Program-made: the position numbers and the translations under genes
Notes under the pieces: generated by a model
The model's input: only the letters and a program-made list of their open reading frames with translations
Databases searched by the model: none
What the model was told of the DNA's origin: nothing
From: Afipia felis ATCC 53690
GTDB taxonomy: Bacteria > Pseudomonadota > Alphaproteobacteria > Rhizobiales > Xanthobacteraceae
Length of the DNA stretch: 64,000 nt
Direction: 5' to 3'
NCBI RefSeq assembly: GCF_000314735.2
Contig: NZ_KB375270.1
Coordinates: 2,790,001 to 2,854,000, forward strand
In this document: piece after piece, positions 26,202 through 35,345 of the stretch
Layout of the letters: every line of letters begins with the position of its first letter
How positions within the stretch are numbered: the first letter of the stretch is position 1

Positions 26202-28082
26202 ATGATGACCTCAGATCGACCGCTGCTCGAAGTCCGCAACCTCTCCGTCACGCTGCCGGTCGGCGAGCGCAAGCTCCACGTCGTACGCGATGTGAGTTTC
26301 ACGCTGGAGCGCGGCGAGGCGTTGGGCGTCGTCGGCGAATCCGGCTCAGGCAAGTCGATGACCTCGCTCGCGCTGATGAATCTGCTGCCGCGCAACGCAA
26401 TCCGCGAAGCGGCCACGCTGCGGCTCGGCGAACACGATCTGCTCGCGATGGACAGGCAGGACTTCTCCCGCTCGCTCGCCGGCAAGCGCATGGCGATGAT
26501 CTTCCAGGAGCCGATGACCTCGCTCAATCCGGTTTACACGATCGGCCAGCAGATCATGGAAATGACGACGCCGAGTTCCGCGAAAAGCGCGAAGGACATT
26601 CGCGACCGCGCGGTTTACCTGCTTGAGCGGATCGGCATTCCCGATGCAGCGGGCCGCCTCAAGCAATATCCGCATGAATTGTCCGGCGGCCTGCGCCAGC
26701 GCGTGATGATCGCGATGATGCTGATGAACGAGCCGGATCTGCTGATCGCCGACGAGCCGACCACCGCGCTCGACGTCACAGTGCAGGCGAGCATCCTCAA
26801 GCTCTTGATGGAGCTGCGCAAGGAGCTCGGCATGGCGCTCATTCTGGTGAGCCACGACCTCGGCGTGGTGTCGCAGAGCATGGACAAGATCGCGGTGATG
26901 TATGCCGGCGAACTGGTCGAGACCGGAGCCGTCGCCGACGTGCTCGGCGCACCACAGCACCCCTACACGCAGGGGCTTCTCGCCTCGATCCCGGCGGCCC
27001 GCGACGGCGGCGAGCGGCTGCCGAGCATCCCCGGCACTGTGCCCGCGCTGTTCGCGCAGCCTAAAGGCTGCGTGTTCGCTCCGCGTTGCATTCACGTGCA
27101 GCCTGAATGCCGGGCGTCACACCCGCCCGAACAGTCGGCGGATGACGACCATCTCTATCGTTGCGTGATGACGCCGGACTCCGGCCGCGTCGCGCTCGAC
27201 AGACCGCCTGCCGCACGGGCGACTGTATCGACAGCCGCGTCGAATGCCCTGCTCTCCGCGCGCAATGTCGGCTGCACCTTCACGATCAGGACAGGGTTGC
27301 TCGCCAAGAGCAAAACGCTCACCGCCGTCGACAATGTGTCGCTCGATCTCGCCGAAGGCGAGATCGTCGCGCTGGTCGGCGAGTCGGGCAGCGGCAAGAG
27401 CACGCTCGCGCGAATTCTGCTCGGCCTGCAGGCGCCCGACAAGGGAGAAGTATTGATCGCGGGCACGCCGGTGCAGTCGGTGCCGCCGTTCGAACGCGCG
27501 AAGCTCGTGCAGCCGGTGTTTCAGGATCCCTATTCGTCGCTCAATCCGCGCAAGACCATCGGCCAAAGCATCGGCCGCCCGCTCGAACTGCACGGGCAGC
27601 AGTCTGCGGCCGAGCGCAAAAAAATCGTCGAGCAGACCATGGAGCTTGTCGGCCTGCCGAAGCGGCTGCTCAACAATTATCCGTCGCAACTCTCCGGCGG
27701 CCAGCGCCAGCGCGTCGCCATTGCGCGCGCGATCATTCTCAAGCCGAAACTTCTGATCTGCGACGAGCCGACCTCGGCGCTCGACGTGTCGGTGCAGGCG
27801 CAGATTCTCAACCTGCTGCTCGACCTGCGCGACGAACTCGGGCTGTCATACCTGCTCATCACGCACGATCTCGCGGTGGTGGATTGCGTCGCGACGCGGA
27901 TCGCGGTGATGCATCGCGGCCGGATCGTCGAACTCGGCAGCAAGGACGACGTGCTGTCGGCGCCGGGACACCCCTATACGCGGACGCTGCTCGGCTCCGT
28001 TCTGAAAATCGATATGCCTGCTTTGAAGGACCGCGCCGACCGGGCGCCTGGTCAACAGGACCACACAAGTTTGTTGCGTTAA
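26202..28082 (+). CDS. ABC transporter ATP-binding protein, fused DppD-DppF type
   Basis: 626 residues with two complete ATPase cassettes in one chain. First half: Walker A GESGSGKSM, signature LSGGLRQRV, Walker B LLIADEP, then the oligopeptide-transporter C-terminal region with CVFAPRCIHVQPEC. Second half: Walker A GESGSGKST, signature LSGGQRQRV, Walker B LLICDEP. The protein therefore supplies both nucleotide-binding domains for the two permeases. The ATG immediately follows the upstream stop with no gap. Fusions of this kind are common in Rhizobiales peptide-type importers. Confidence 0.94.
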   Translation: MMTSDRPLLEVRNLSVTLPVGERKLHVVRDVSFTLERGEALGVVGESGSGKSMTSLALMNLLPRNAIREAATLRLGEHDLLAMDRQDFSRSLAGKRMAMIFQEPMTSLNPVYTIGQQIMEMTTPSSAKSAKDIRDRAVYLLERIGIPDAAGRLKQYPHELSGGLRQRVMIAMMLMNEPDLLIADEPTTALDVTVQASILKLLMELRKELGMALILVSHDLGVVSQSMDKIAVMYAGELVETGAVADVLGAPQHPYTQGLLASIPAARDGGERLPSIPGTVPALFAQPKGCVFAPRCIHVQPECRASHPPEQSADDDHLYRCVMTPDSGRVALDRPPAARATVSTAASNALLSARNVGCTFTIRTGLLAKSKTLTAVDNVSLDLAEGEIVALVGESGSGKSTLARILLGLQAPDKGEVLIAGTPVQSVPPFERAKLVQPVFQDPYSSLNPRKTIGQSIGRPLELHGQQSAAERKKIVEQTMELVGLPKRLLNNYPSQLSGGQRQRVAIARAIILKPKLLICDEPTSALDVSVQAQILNLLLDLRDELGLSYLLITHDLAVVDCVATRIAVMHRGRIVELGSKDDVLSAPGHPYTRTLLGSVLKIDMPALKDRADRAPGQQDHTSLLR

Positions 28083-28096
28083 TTTCGAGGGAAGAC

Positions 28097-28933
28097 ATGA
28101 ATCAGGTCACGATGAGCGGCGTTCGCGAGCAGCCGCTTCCGGAGCGGAAGGTAGTCCAGACGCCAGGCGGTATCATCAGCTATCGCGAAGCGGGACAAGG
28201 GCCCGCGTTGTTTCTGCTGCACGGGATGAACGGCAATTCGCGCAGCTGGGCACCGCAGCTCAACGCGTTCTCGAATAGCTACCGCGTCATCGCGTGGGAT
28301 GCGCCGGGTTACGGTGAGTCCGATCCGGTCGCGCCCGACGCCGATGCCTACGCGGCGCAGGCGGCGCATCTTTTCGATCATCTCAAGGTCGGGCAGGCCC
28401 ATGTCGTCGGCCATTCCATGGGCGGCGTGATCGCCGAGCGGTTCTGCGCGCGCCATCTCGATCGCGCGATGTCCCTCGTGCTGTCCGGCACGCACTGGGG
28501 CAACGCCGCACCCGAAGGCGCGCCGCTCGCCGCCAAATATGCGCGGCGACTGCAGGAACTCGAGGAGATGCCGGCGGAAGAATACGGCAAGGTGCGCGCC
28601 GAGAAGATGCTCCCGGCCGAGCCGCAAACCGACGTGTTCGATCTGGTGGCGGATGTCGCCTCCGAAATGCGCCGCGAAGGTCTCCTCAACGGCGGACAGA
28701 TGGTCGAGAGAACCGACAATCGTCCGTTCCTTCCCACCCTCAAGCTGCCGGTGCTGATCGTCACCGGCGACAGCGATCCCGTGGTGAAGCCGCAGCGTTC
28801 CGAAGCGATGATGGAGTTTCTGCCATCCGCGCGCGCCGTCAGCCTGCCCGGCGTCGGCCATGCCGCCTATCTGGAGGCACCTGAAATCTTCAATCAGGCG
28901 GTTCGGGAGTTCCTCAACTCGCTCGCGCGCTAG
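28097..28933 (+). CDS. alpha/beta hydrolase linked to the ABC transporter
   Basis: 278 residues with an intact catalytic set: oxyanion loop LLHGMNGNSRSW, nucleophile Ser107 in GHSMGG, aspartate in VTGDSDPVV and histidine in GVGHAAYLE. No signal peptide, so it acts in the cytoplasm. The GAGGGAAG site and a 14-base gap after the ATPase gene put it in the transport operon, suggesting it hydrolyses an ester, amide or lactone bond in the imported compound. It resembles C-C-bond hydrolases and haloperoxidase-type esterases, but I cannot choose a substrate. Its stop codon TAG overlaps the stop of the convergent amine oxidase within CTAG. Confidence 0.85.
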   Translation: MNQVTMSGVREQPLPERKVVQTPGGIISYREAGQGPALFLLHGMNGNSRSWAPQLNAFSNSYRVIAWDAPGYGESDPVAPDADAYAAQAAHLFDHLKVGQAHVVGHSMGGVIAERFCARHLDRAMSLVLSGTHWGNAAPEGAPLAAKYARRLQELEEMPAEEYGKVRAEKMLPAEPQTDVFDLVADVASEMRREGLLNGGQMVERTDNRPFLPTLKLPVLIVTGDSDPVVKPQRSEAMMEFLPSARAVSLPGVGHAAYLEAPEIFNQAVREFLNSLAR

Positions 28934-30390
28934 CGACCAAAGCCCGGCCAGCGCAAACCATTGCCGCGCGCAGGAGGTTGCGCCGGCGCGGGATGGTGTG
29001 CCGGGCGCGAAGAGCGCTTCGCGGGCTTCTTCGCGGGCGCCGGCCGTTCCGCTTTGCCGCTCGCGACCTTTCGCAACGCGGCTTCCGCCGCGCGCTCGCC
29101 GGAAATCCAGGCGCCGCCGACCGTGCCGCCGAGTTGCTCGTGCAAGGCTTCGCCTGCGAAGAAGAGAGGCCCCAACGGCTCGGCCAGAATCTTTCGCGCC
29201 GGCAATCCGCCGGGTGACGCCACCGACATCGCGCCCAGCACATACGGCTCTGCGTTCCAGCGCGTCACGCTCGTGCGCGTCACCGCCTTCGGGATGTCGC
29301 CGCCGAACAGATCACGCAACCATGTTTGCGCGAAATCGACCATGGCCGCTTCGCCCTGCGCCGACAACTCGCGGCCAAACGAGCCGCCGACATCGACCTG
29401 GCACAGCGACGAACCACCGGCATTAGCAAGCAGAAGCCCGGTGCGTGGGCCGCTGCTCTGTTCGATGAACACTTCATCGCGACCAAGTCCGAGCGGATTG
29501 CCGGGCAGATCGAGCGTGATGCGGTCGCAACTGCCGAGCGTGAGATGCGACAGCGCGTCCGCCTGTCGCTTCGGCAGATCGGGGGTGAACTTGATCGTGC
29601 CAGCATTGAGCACATTCACCGACGCGGTGACGATCACCGCGCGCGCGCTCAAGATGCCGGCACGCGTCTCGAGTTCGACGTCGCGGCCGTTCCAGCGCAC
29701 GTTCGTCACCGGCGTCTCAAGCGCGACCGGTAATTTTCCCGCAAGACGCTTGATGAACGTGCCGAGGCCCTCGCGACAGAACATCGACGGATCGCGCGGC
29801 GCGAAGTTCAACAGATCCGCGGTCGACACGCGGTCAAGGTCGCCGCCATTGGTCAGAGGACCGAGCTGGAATTCCACGGTACCGCGCCACTCGCGCAGAT
29901 CCTGCGGCAGCGCCTGCGCGACGGCGAGATCCCCGCGACTGCGTACAGCCTCGCTCATCGCACGGTTGACGCGCACCATCAGCGCCAGAAAATCCTCCAG
30001 TTCGCCCGCGCGCGCATTACGCCGCCCGACACGAATGCGTTGTCCGCGCGCGGCCGGCGCCAATTCGACACGCTCAAGACGCGCAAGACCCGCGAGCGGA
30101 TTGGAGGCGCTCGCATAAAGCCAGCGCGCACCGCGATCGAATGGCACGCCAAAAGTCGTCGCGTCGGTCACGCACCGCCCGCCGAGCCGCGCCGAGGCTT
30201 CCAACATCAAAACCGAGCGGCCCGCGGCCGCGACCTTGCGCGCGGCGGCGATTCCGGCTGCCCCCGCGCCGACGATTGCGACGTCGACCTCGCGCGGCAG
30301 GGTGGCGGCGAACGCATTCCGGCGCGGCGCAGCGGTTACCAGCAAGGCAGCGGCAGCGATCAGCTCGCGGCGCGTCAATTTCATTGTCAT
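28930..30390 (-). CDS. Tat-exported FAD-dependent amine oxidase
   Basis: About 486 residues from the ATG at 30390. A twin-arginine signal (KLTRRELIAAAALLVTAAP) is followed by the dinucleotide fold VDVAIVGAGAAGIAAARKV with the downstream LEASARLGGRC, typical of flavin amine oxidases/monoamine oxidase family. The C-terminal FAD segment is LFFAGEALHEQLGGTVGGAW. A tail of about 50 residues rich in Pro, Ala, Lys and Arg follows, unusual for the family and maybe an envelope-interacting segment. The substrate is likely a primary or polyamine in the periplasm. It is convergent with the ABC-linked hydrolase and may or may not be functionally related. A longer frame to 30465 exists but would bury the Tat signal. 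Confidence 0.82.
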   Translation of the reverse strand: MTMKLTRRELIAAAALLVTAAPRRNAFAATLPREVDVAIVGAGAAGIAAARKVAAAGRSVLMLEASARLGGRCVTDATTFGVPFDRGARWLYASASNPLAGLARLERVELAPAARGQRIRVGRRNARAGELEDFLALMVRVNRAMSEAVRSRGDLAVAQALPQDLREWRGTVEFQLGPLTNGGDLDRVSTADLLNFAPRDPSMFCREGLGTFIKRLAGKLPVALETPVTNVRWNGRDVELETRAGILSARAVIVTASVNVLNAGTIKFTPDLPKRQADALSHLTLGSCDRITLDLPGNPLGLGRDEVFIEQSSGPRTGLLLANAGGSSLCQVDVGGSFGRELSAQGEAAMVDFAQTWLRDLFGGDIPKAVTRTSVTRWNAEPYVLGAMSVASPGGLPARKILAEPLGPLFFAGEALHEQLGGTVGGAWISGERAAEAALRKVASGKAERPAPAKKPAKRSSRPAHHPAPAQPPARGNGLRWPGFGR

Positions 30391-30580
30391 GGTTTCCGAA
30401 ACTTCAATCGCGCGGGGGGGTTCGGCGTCAACTTGCCGCAATGACACGACTTTCGCAACGGTCATGGTGAATTGTCCGTGAACCTCATGCCGTCACTTAT
30501 CAACGAAGTTGCAATCGCTTTCCGCAACACTTACGACCGGAAACTGGCTGGCATGAACGCATCATGCCCGGGAGACCAGA

Positions 30581-31489
30581 ATGGGCTTCGTGCTCGACAC
30601 CTTTGGCAAGCTGCTTGCGCGCTACCTGCAGAAGGAAGCGCCGGGCATCGAGCCATTTACATCGAGCGATCCGGAGCGCCTGCGCAATCTTCTGCAGGAA
30701 GGCGATGTGTTGCTGATCGAGGGCAACAACCGCATCGCCGGTATCATCAAGTACCTGACACAATCGACGTGGTCGCACTCGGCGCTGTATGTTGGACCGA
30801 TCAAGGGTGCGACCGAGCCGAACGGCGAGCCGCACGTGCTGATCGAGGCCTATGTCGGCGAAGGCGTCATCAGCTCGCCACTGTCGAAATATGACACCTA
30901 TCACACCCGCGTCTGCCGTCCGGTCGGGCTGTCCTTCGAGGATCGCAACACAGTGTGCCGCTATGCGATCAACCGCATCGGCTTCGGCTACGACACCAAG
31001 AACATCATCGATCTACTGCGCTATCTCTTTCCGTTGCCGGTGCCGCAGCGCTGGCGACGGCGGATGCTGGCACTTGGCTCCGGCGACCCGACAAAGATCA
31101 TCTGTTCGGCACTGATCGCACAGGCGTTCGGCGCGGTCCGCTATCCGATCCTGCCGCGCATCACGCGTGCGGGCAGCCGTCAGGCGCGTCTGGAGATTCT
31201 CTACATCCGCGACTCTTCGCTCTACACCCCGCGCGATTTCGACATTTCGCCCTATTTTGAAATCGTCAAGCCGACCATCGAATACGGGTTCGACTACACC
31301 AAGCTGCACTGGGCCGATAAACCGAAACCGCCCCAGGAGGTGGCGGCTGAAGATGATCCCTTTCCAGAGGGAGTCTTCGAAGGCGCCGAAACCGCGCCGG
31401 CCCTACGGCTTGCCGTAGACGGCAGCCTCGCAACGCTGGTGCCCGCACCCGAAAACCGATCCACGCCTGTCTCCGAGGCGGCCGAGTAG
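30581..31489 (+). CDS. YiiX/YebB-like NlpC/P60-superfamily cysteine peptidase
   Basis: 302 residues. The permuted papain-like fold of the YiiX group is indicated by GDVLLIEGN, His66 in STWSHSALYVG and Cys175 in TKIICSALIAQAF, so the order is His before Cys as in that group. Members are thought to act on amide or lipid bonds; roles are poorly known. No clear signal peptide; the N-terminus is amphipathic and could attach to the membrane. The last 60 residues are acidic and Pro-rich and probably disordered. Single gene upstream of the EI24-domain gene. Confidence 0.7.
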   Translation: MGFVLDTFGKLLARYLQKEAPGIEPFTSSDPERLRNLLQEGDVLLIEGNNRIAGIIKYLTQSTWSHSALYVGPIKGATEPNGEPHVLIEAYVGEGVISSPLSKYDTYHTRVCRPVGLSFEDRNTVCRYAINRIGFGYDTKNIIDLLRYLFPLPVPQRWRRRMLALGSGDPTKIICSALIAQAFGAVRYPILPRITRAGSRQARLEILYIRDSSLYTPRDFDISPYFEIVKPTIEYGFDYTKLHWADKPKPPQEVAAEDDPFPEGVFEGAETAPALRLAVDGSLATLVPAPENRSTPVSEAAE

Positions 31490-31598
31490 CCGCTCGCCTC
31501 AGCAGAATCCATCGCGCACGACATCGCAGGCCCGTCTCAAGGCTTGCCGTTGCACGCGCGCATCTCCATCTTTCCCCATGAGGAGAGGGAGATCCGTC

Positions 31599-32357
31599 AT
31601 GCTTGATGCCGCCGTCCGCGCGCTTGCCGAAATTTTCTCGAAGCCGATGCGCGCGATCCTGTGGAAGTCCGTCGGGCTTGCCCTGATCCTGATCGTCGTC
31701 GGCGCCATCGCCCTGCAGCGCGTGCTGAACTGGCTCGCCGGGGCAGGCGCTGCCTGGGCGGAACAAGCGCTGAATGGCGGATATCACTCGCTGCTGGAAA
31801 CACTGGCATGGATCGTCTCGATCGCCGCAGGGTTTGGTGTGGTATTCGGCGCGATCTTCCTGATGCCCGCGGTGACATCACTCGTTGCAGGTATGTTCGT
31901 CGATGAGATCGGCGAGCATGTCGAGCGCAAGGACTATCCGGCCGAGCGCGTCGGCACCGCCGTGCCGCTCATGCGCGCGCTGATCGAAAGCATTAAGATC
32001 GCGGCTTTGACGATCGTCGTTTATCTCGCGGTGCTGCCGTTTGTATTCTTTGCCGGCGCAGGCTTCATCGCGTTTTTCCTTGCGACCGCCTGGCTGCTCG
32101 GGCGTCAATACTTTGAGTTCGCCGCCATGCGCTTCCGCACCCTCGAAGAGGCAAAGGCGATGCGGCGGCGGCATGCAATGGCAATCTTCATTGCAGGGCT
32201 TTTCATTGCGGCGTTCGTCTCGATCCCGATCGTGAACCTCGCAACGCCTGTATTCGGCATGGCCTTCATGGTGCACATCCACAAGCGACTGTCCGGACCG
32301 CGACCCGAACTGCTGGAGCCGGAACGCAAGGCCCGCCTGCAAACCTTCCCTGAATAG
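31599..32357 (+). CDS. EI24/CysZ-like membrane protein
   Basis: 252 residues with four or more hydrophobic helices (about 20-45, 60-100, 130-170 and 190-220). It belongs to the EI24-domain family that includes CysZ, a sulfate permease, and in Rhizobiales is usually annotated as sulfate transporter family protein. The ATG at 31599 has GAGGGAG upstream, better than the earlier in-frame ATG at 31578. No sulfur genes adjoin it, so transport of sulfate is only a family-based guess. Confidence 0.7.
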   Translation: MLDAAVRALAEIFSKPMRAILWKSVGLALILIVVGAIALQRVLNWLAGAGAAWAEQALNGGYHSLLETLAWIVSIAAGFGVVFGAIFLMPAVTSLVAGMFVDEIGEHVERKDYPAERVGTAVPLMRALIESIKIAALTIVVYLAVLPFVFFAGAGFIAFFLATAWLLGRQYFEFAAMRFRTLEEAKAMRRRHAMAIFIAGLFIAAFVSIPIVNLATPVFGMAFMVHIHKRLSGPRPELLEPERKARLQTFPE

Positions 32358-32360
32358 GGC

Positions 32361-33161
32361 CTAGGCGTTGTCCGCCGCTTCCATGAACGTGGTCTTTTCC
32401 GGCCAGCGGCACAGATCGTTGATGATGCACACCTCACAACGCGGTTTGCGTGCGATGCAGGTATAGCGGCCGTGCAGGATCAGCCAGTGATGGGCGTGAC
32501 GCATGAACTCGTCCGGCACCACGCGCAGCAGTTCAAGCTCGACTTCCAGCGGCGTCGCGCCCGGCGCGAGATAAGTGCGGTTGCCGACACGAAACAGATG
32601 CGTGTCCACCGCGATGGTCTTCTCGCCGAAGGCGATGTTGAGCACGACATTGGCGGTCTTGCGGCCGACGCCGGGCAGCGCCTCCAACTCCTCGCGCGTG
32701 CGCGGCACTTCGCCGCCATGCTGCGCGATCAATTGCTCCGACAGCGCGATGACGTTCTTCGCCTTGGCGCGGTAAAGCCCGATGGTCTTGATATGCTCGC
32801 GAAGGCCCGCCTCGCCGAGTCCCAACATCTTTTCAGGCGTATCGGCGATCGGAAACAGGTTGCGCGTCGCCTTGTTGACGCCGGCGTCGGTCGCCTGTGC
32901 GGACAGCACCACCGCGACCAGCAGCGTGAAGTGATTGAGGTGCTCAAGCTCGCCCTTGGGGTCGGGATTGGCGGCACGGAATCTTTCAAAAGCGGTGTGA
33001 ACCTCCGCTTCGCTCCAGCGTTTCAGCCTCGAAGAAGATTTTTTCGCAACCCCGGGTTTCGATCCGGCCTTCGACTTGGCCTTTGATCCGACCTTGGTTG
33101 CGGCCTTCGCCGTGGTCCCATGTTTACGCGGTTGTGAGGCTCGCGCCGCTTTTTTTGCCAT
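32361..33161 (-). CDS. nth: endonuclease III
   Basis: 266 residues. The helix-hairpin-helix glycosylase core carries the catalytic Lys168 in GVGRKTANVV and Asp186 in AVDTHLF, and the [4Fe-4S] cluster ligands C235, C242, C245 and C251 with the standard C-x6-C-x2-C-x5-C spacing. It removes oxidised pyrimidines and nicks the abasic site. The first 45 residues are a Lys/Ala/Ser-rich tail, longer than in E. coli Nth (211 residues) and probably a DNA-contacting extension. Three bases separate its stop from the convergent EI24 gene. Confidence 0.95.
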   Translation of the reverse strand: MAKKAARASQPRKHGTTAKAATKVGSKAKSKAGSKPGVAKKSSSRLKRWSEAEVHTAFERFRAANPDPKGELEHLNHFTLLVAVVLSAQATDAGVNKATRNLFPIADTPEKMLGLGEAGLREHIKTIGLYRAKAKNVIALSEQLIAQHGGEVPRTREELEALPGVGRKTANVVLNIAFGEKTIAVDTHLFRVGNRTYLAPGATPLEVELELLRVVPDEFMRHAHHWLILHGRYTCIARKPRCEVCIINDLCRWPEKTTFMEAADNA

Positions 33162-33184
33162 GAACAGGGATATACTGAACAGCG

Positions 33185-33700
33185 ATGAGCAGCGGCAACG
33201 ATTTTCCCGACATTTTCGAACAGCCTATCTTCACGGCCGAGTTGACGCCCCACCGTTCGCTCAGCCGCAGGGGCTTTATTATCCTGATGACGTTTCTGTG
33301 TGTCGTGAGCTTCACGGCCGGCATCGTATTCCTGCGGATGGGCGCATGGCCGGTGTTCGGCTTCTTCGGCCTCGACGTGCTGCTGATCTATTGGGCGTTC
33401 CGCGTGAATTATGCCCGTGCCCGCGCGTCCGAACATCTGGTGCTGACGCCGCATGAGTTGCGGCTGCGCCGCGTCAGCCATCGCGGCCACGTCATGGAAT
33501 GGACCTTCAATCCGCACTGGGTGCGGCTTGATCAGGAGGAACACGAGGAGTTCGGCATCGAGCGGCTGTACCTCACCTCGCACGGCCGCAGCGTCGCCGT
33601 CGGAAGCTTTCTCGGGCCCGACGAAAAAGCAAGCTTTGCCAAGGCTTTGCGCTTGGCGCTGCAGGACGCCAAACGCGGGCCAACCTATAATCCACTCTGA
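33185..33700 (+). CDS. DUF2244 membrane protein
   Basis: 171 residues with a cytoplasmic N-terminus, two closely spaced membrane helices (about 28-48 and 52-72) and a soluble C-terminal domain containing HVMEWTFNPHWVRLDQEE and FLGPDEKASFAKAL. This is the DUF2244 family, widespread in alphaproteobacteria and of unknown function. Divergent from nth; only 23 bases separate the two start codons, so the promoters overlap the genes. Confidence 0.8.
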   Translation: MSSGNDFPDIFEQPIFTAELTPHRSLSRRGFIILMTFLCVVSFTAGIVFLRMGAWPVFGFFGLDVLLIYWAFRVNYARARASEHLVLTPHELRLRRVSHRGHVMEWTFNPHWVRLDQEEHEEFGIERLYLTSHGRSVAVGSFLGPDEKASFAKALRLALQDAKRGPTYNPL

Positions 33701-33765
33701 TAGATCGAAGCACGTTTTCCAGAAAACGGGTGGATGGGGCGCTATGGCGCGCCTAGCTTTGCCCG

Positions 33766-34698
33766 ATGATGATACAAAGCCCCATGACTTCATTCGAGCC
33801 GGCCTCGCCCAAATCGCTGCGCGCGCAGATCGCGCAGACGCCGGCAGCAGGCGATGCGCTGCGCGATTACGAGACCGTGCATCGCGCCATCGCCTTCATC
33901 TCCGAGCACTGGCGCGGCCAGCCGACCATCGAAGAGATGGCGGAAGCCGTGAGCGTGACGCCGGACGAGTTGCATCATCTGTTTCGCCGCTGGGCCGGCC
34001 TGACGCCGAAGGCGTTCATGCAGGCGGTGACGCTCGACAATGCCAAGCGACTGTTGCGCGAGTCGGGCAACATTCTCGATGTCGCCTACGATTCCGGACT
34101 ATCAGGTCCGAGTCGGCTTCATGATCTGTTCGTGACGCATGAGGCGATGTCGCCGGGCGAATGGAAGAAAGGCGCGGCGGGCCTCACGTTGCGCTACGGC
34201 TTCCATCCCTCGCCGTTCGGCACCGCTGTGATCATCGCCACCGAGCGCGGACTCGCTGGACTTGCCTTCGCAGACCCCGGCGAGGAAATCGCGGCGTTGC
34301 ACGACATGCAGGAGCGCTGGAAGCTTGCGACTTATATCGAGGATCAAGCAGGCACCGCCGCACTCGCCAGGCGCATTTTCGAATCGTCGGAGTGGCAGGC
34401 CGACAGGCCGCTGCGCGTGGTGCTGATCGGCACCGACTTTGAAATTCGCGTCTGGGAAACCCTGCTGCGCATTCCGATGGGCAAGGCCACCACATATTCC
34501 GACGTCGCTCGCACCATCAATGCGCCGAAAGCCTCACGCGCGGTCGGTGCCGCTGTCGGTAAAAATCCGATCTCGTTCGTGGTGCCGTGCCACCGCGTGC
34601 TCGGCAAGAGCGGCGCCATTACCGGCTATCACTGGGGCCTGACGCGCAAGCGCGCGATGCTCGGCTGGGAGACGGCGCGCACCAACGGCTGCGATTAA
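33766..34698 (+). CDS. Ada-like protein: AraC-type HTH plus O6-methylguanine-DNA methyltransferase
   Basis: 310 residues. Residues about 40-135 form an AraC-type DNA-binding domain ([22 protein letters not shown] and a second helix-turn-helix), and the C-terminal part is the methyltransferase with Cys275 in VPCHRVLG as acceptor. It lacks the N-terminal zinc-binding Ada domain that senses methylphosphotriesters, so it corresponds to the short Ada form. It should repair O6-methylguanine and may regulate genes, but how it would be switched on is unclear. Its stop overlaps gpmA's stop (TTAA). Confidence 0.9.
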   Translation: MMIQSPMTSFEPASPKSLRAQIAQTPAAGDALRDYETVHRAIAFISEHWRGQPTIEEMAEAVSVTPDELHHLFRRWAGLTPKAFMQAVTLDNAKRLLRESGNILDVAYDSGLSGPSRLHDLFVTHEAMSPGEWKKGAAGLTLRYGFHPSPFGTAVIIATERGLAGLAFADPGEEIAALHDMQERWKLATYIEDQAGTAALARRIFESSEWQADRPLRVVLIGTDFEIRVWETLLRIPMGKATTYSDVARTINAPKASRAVGAAVGKNPISFVVPCHRVLGKSGAITGYHWGLTRKRAMLGWETARTNGCD

Positions 34699-35318
34699 TT
34701 CGCGAGGTCGGCCTTCGATTCCACCGTGGAATCGGCATTGAGCCGATAGATGATCGGCGCACCGGTCGCGAGCTCGCGCTTCAGAATCGCTTCCGGCGAC
34801 AGTTTCTCCAGCACCATGATGAGCGCGCGCAGCGAATTGCCGTGCGCGGCCACCAGCGTGCGTTCGCCGCGCAGCACACCCGGCAGGATTTCCTGCACGT
34901 AATAAGGCAGCGTGCGCGCCAGCGTATCCTTCAGGCTTTCGCCGCCGGGCGGTGCGATGTCGTAGGAACGGCGCCAGACATGCACCTGTTCCTCGCCCCA
35001 TTTCTTGCGCGCATCGTCCTTGTTGAGACCGGAGAGATCGCCGTAATCGCGCTCGTTGAGCGCGAGGTTCTTCGTCACCGGAATGTTTGTCTGACCAAGT
35101 TGCTCCAGCATCAGCGACAGCGTGCGCTGGGCGCGAGTCAGTTCGGACGTGAAGGCGATATCGAAAGTGAAGCCTTTCTCCTTCAGGAGCTTGCCCGCGC
35201 GTTTCGCCTCGTCGACGCCCTGCGCGGTGATGTCAGGATCTTTCCAGCCGGTGAAAAGATTCTTCAGATTCCATTCGCTCTGGCCGTGACGCACGAGCAC
35301 GAGAAGACGGTCACTCAT
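34695..35318 (-). CDS. gpmA: 2,3-bisphosphoglycerate-dependent phosphoglycerate mutase
   Basis: 207 residues, the compact alphaproteobacterial form. The phosphohistidine is His11 in [20 protein letters not shown] and the second catalytic histidine in AHGNSLRAL are present. It interconverts 3- and 2-phosphoglycerate in glycolysis and gluconeogenesis. It follows dapB on the minus strand with a 27-base gap, so the two are probably co-transcribed, as in related genomes. Confidence 0.96.
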   Translation of the reverse strand: MSDRLLVLVRHGQSEWNLKNLFTGWKDPDITAQGVDEAKRAGKLLKEKGFTFDIAFTSELTRAQRTLSLMLEQLGQTNIPVTKNLALNERDYGDLSGLNKDDARKKWGEEQVHVWRRSYDIAPPGGESLKDTLARTLPYYVQEILPGVLRGERTLVAAHGNSLRALIMVLEKLSPEAILKRELATGAPIIYRLNADSTVESKADLAN

Positions 35319-35345
35319 TCCTTACACTCTCATCTCGAAATTGAA

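Noticed and set aside
27161..28081. Upstream part of the long plus-strand frame that ends in the hydrolase
   Set aside because: It lies in another frame inside the fused ATPase gene; the hydrolase starts at its own ATG 28097 with a ribosome site.
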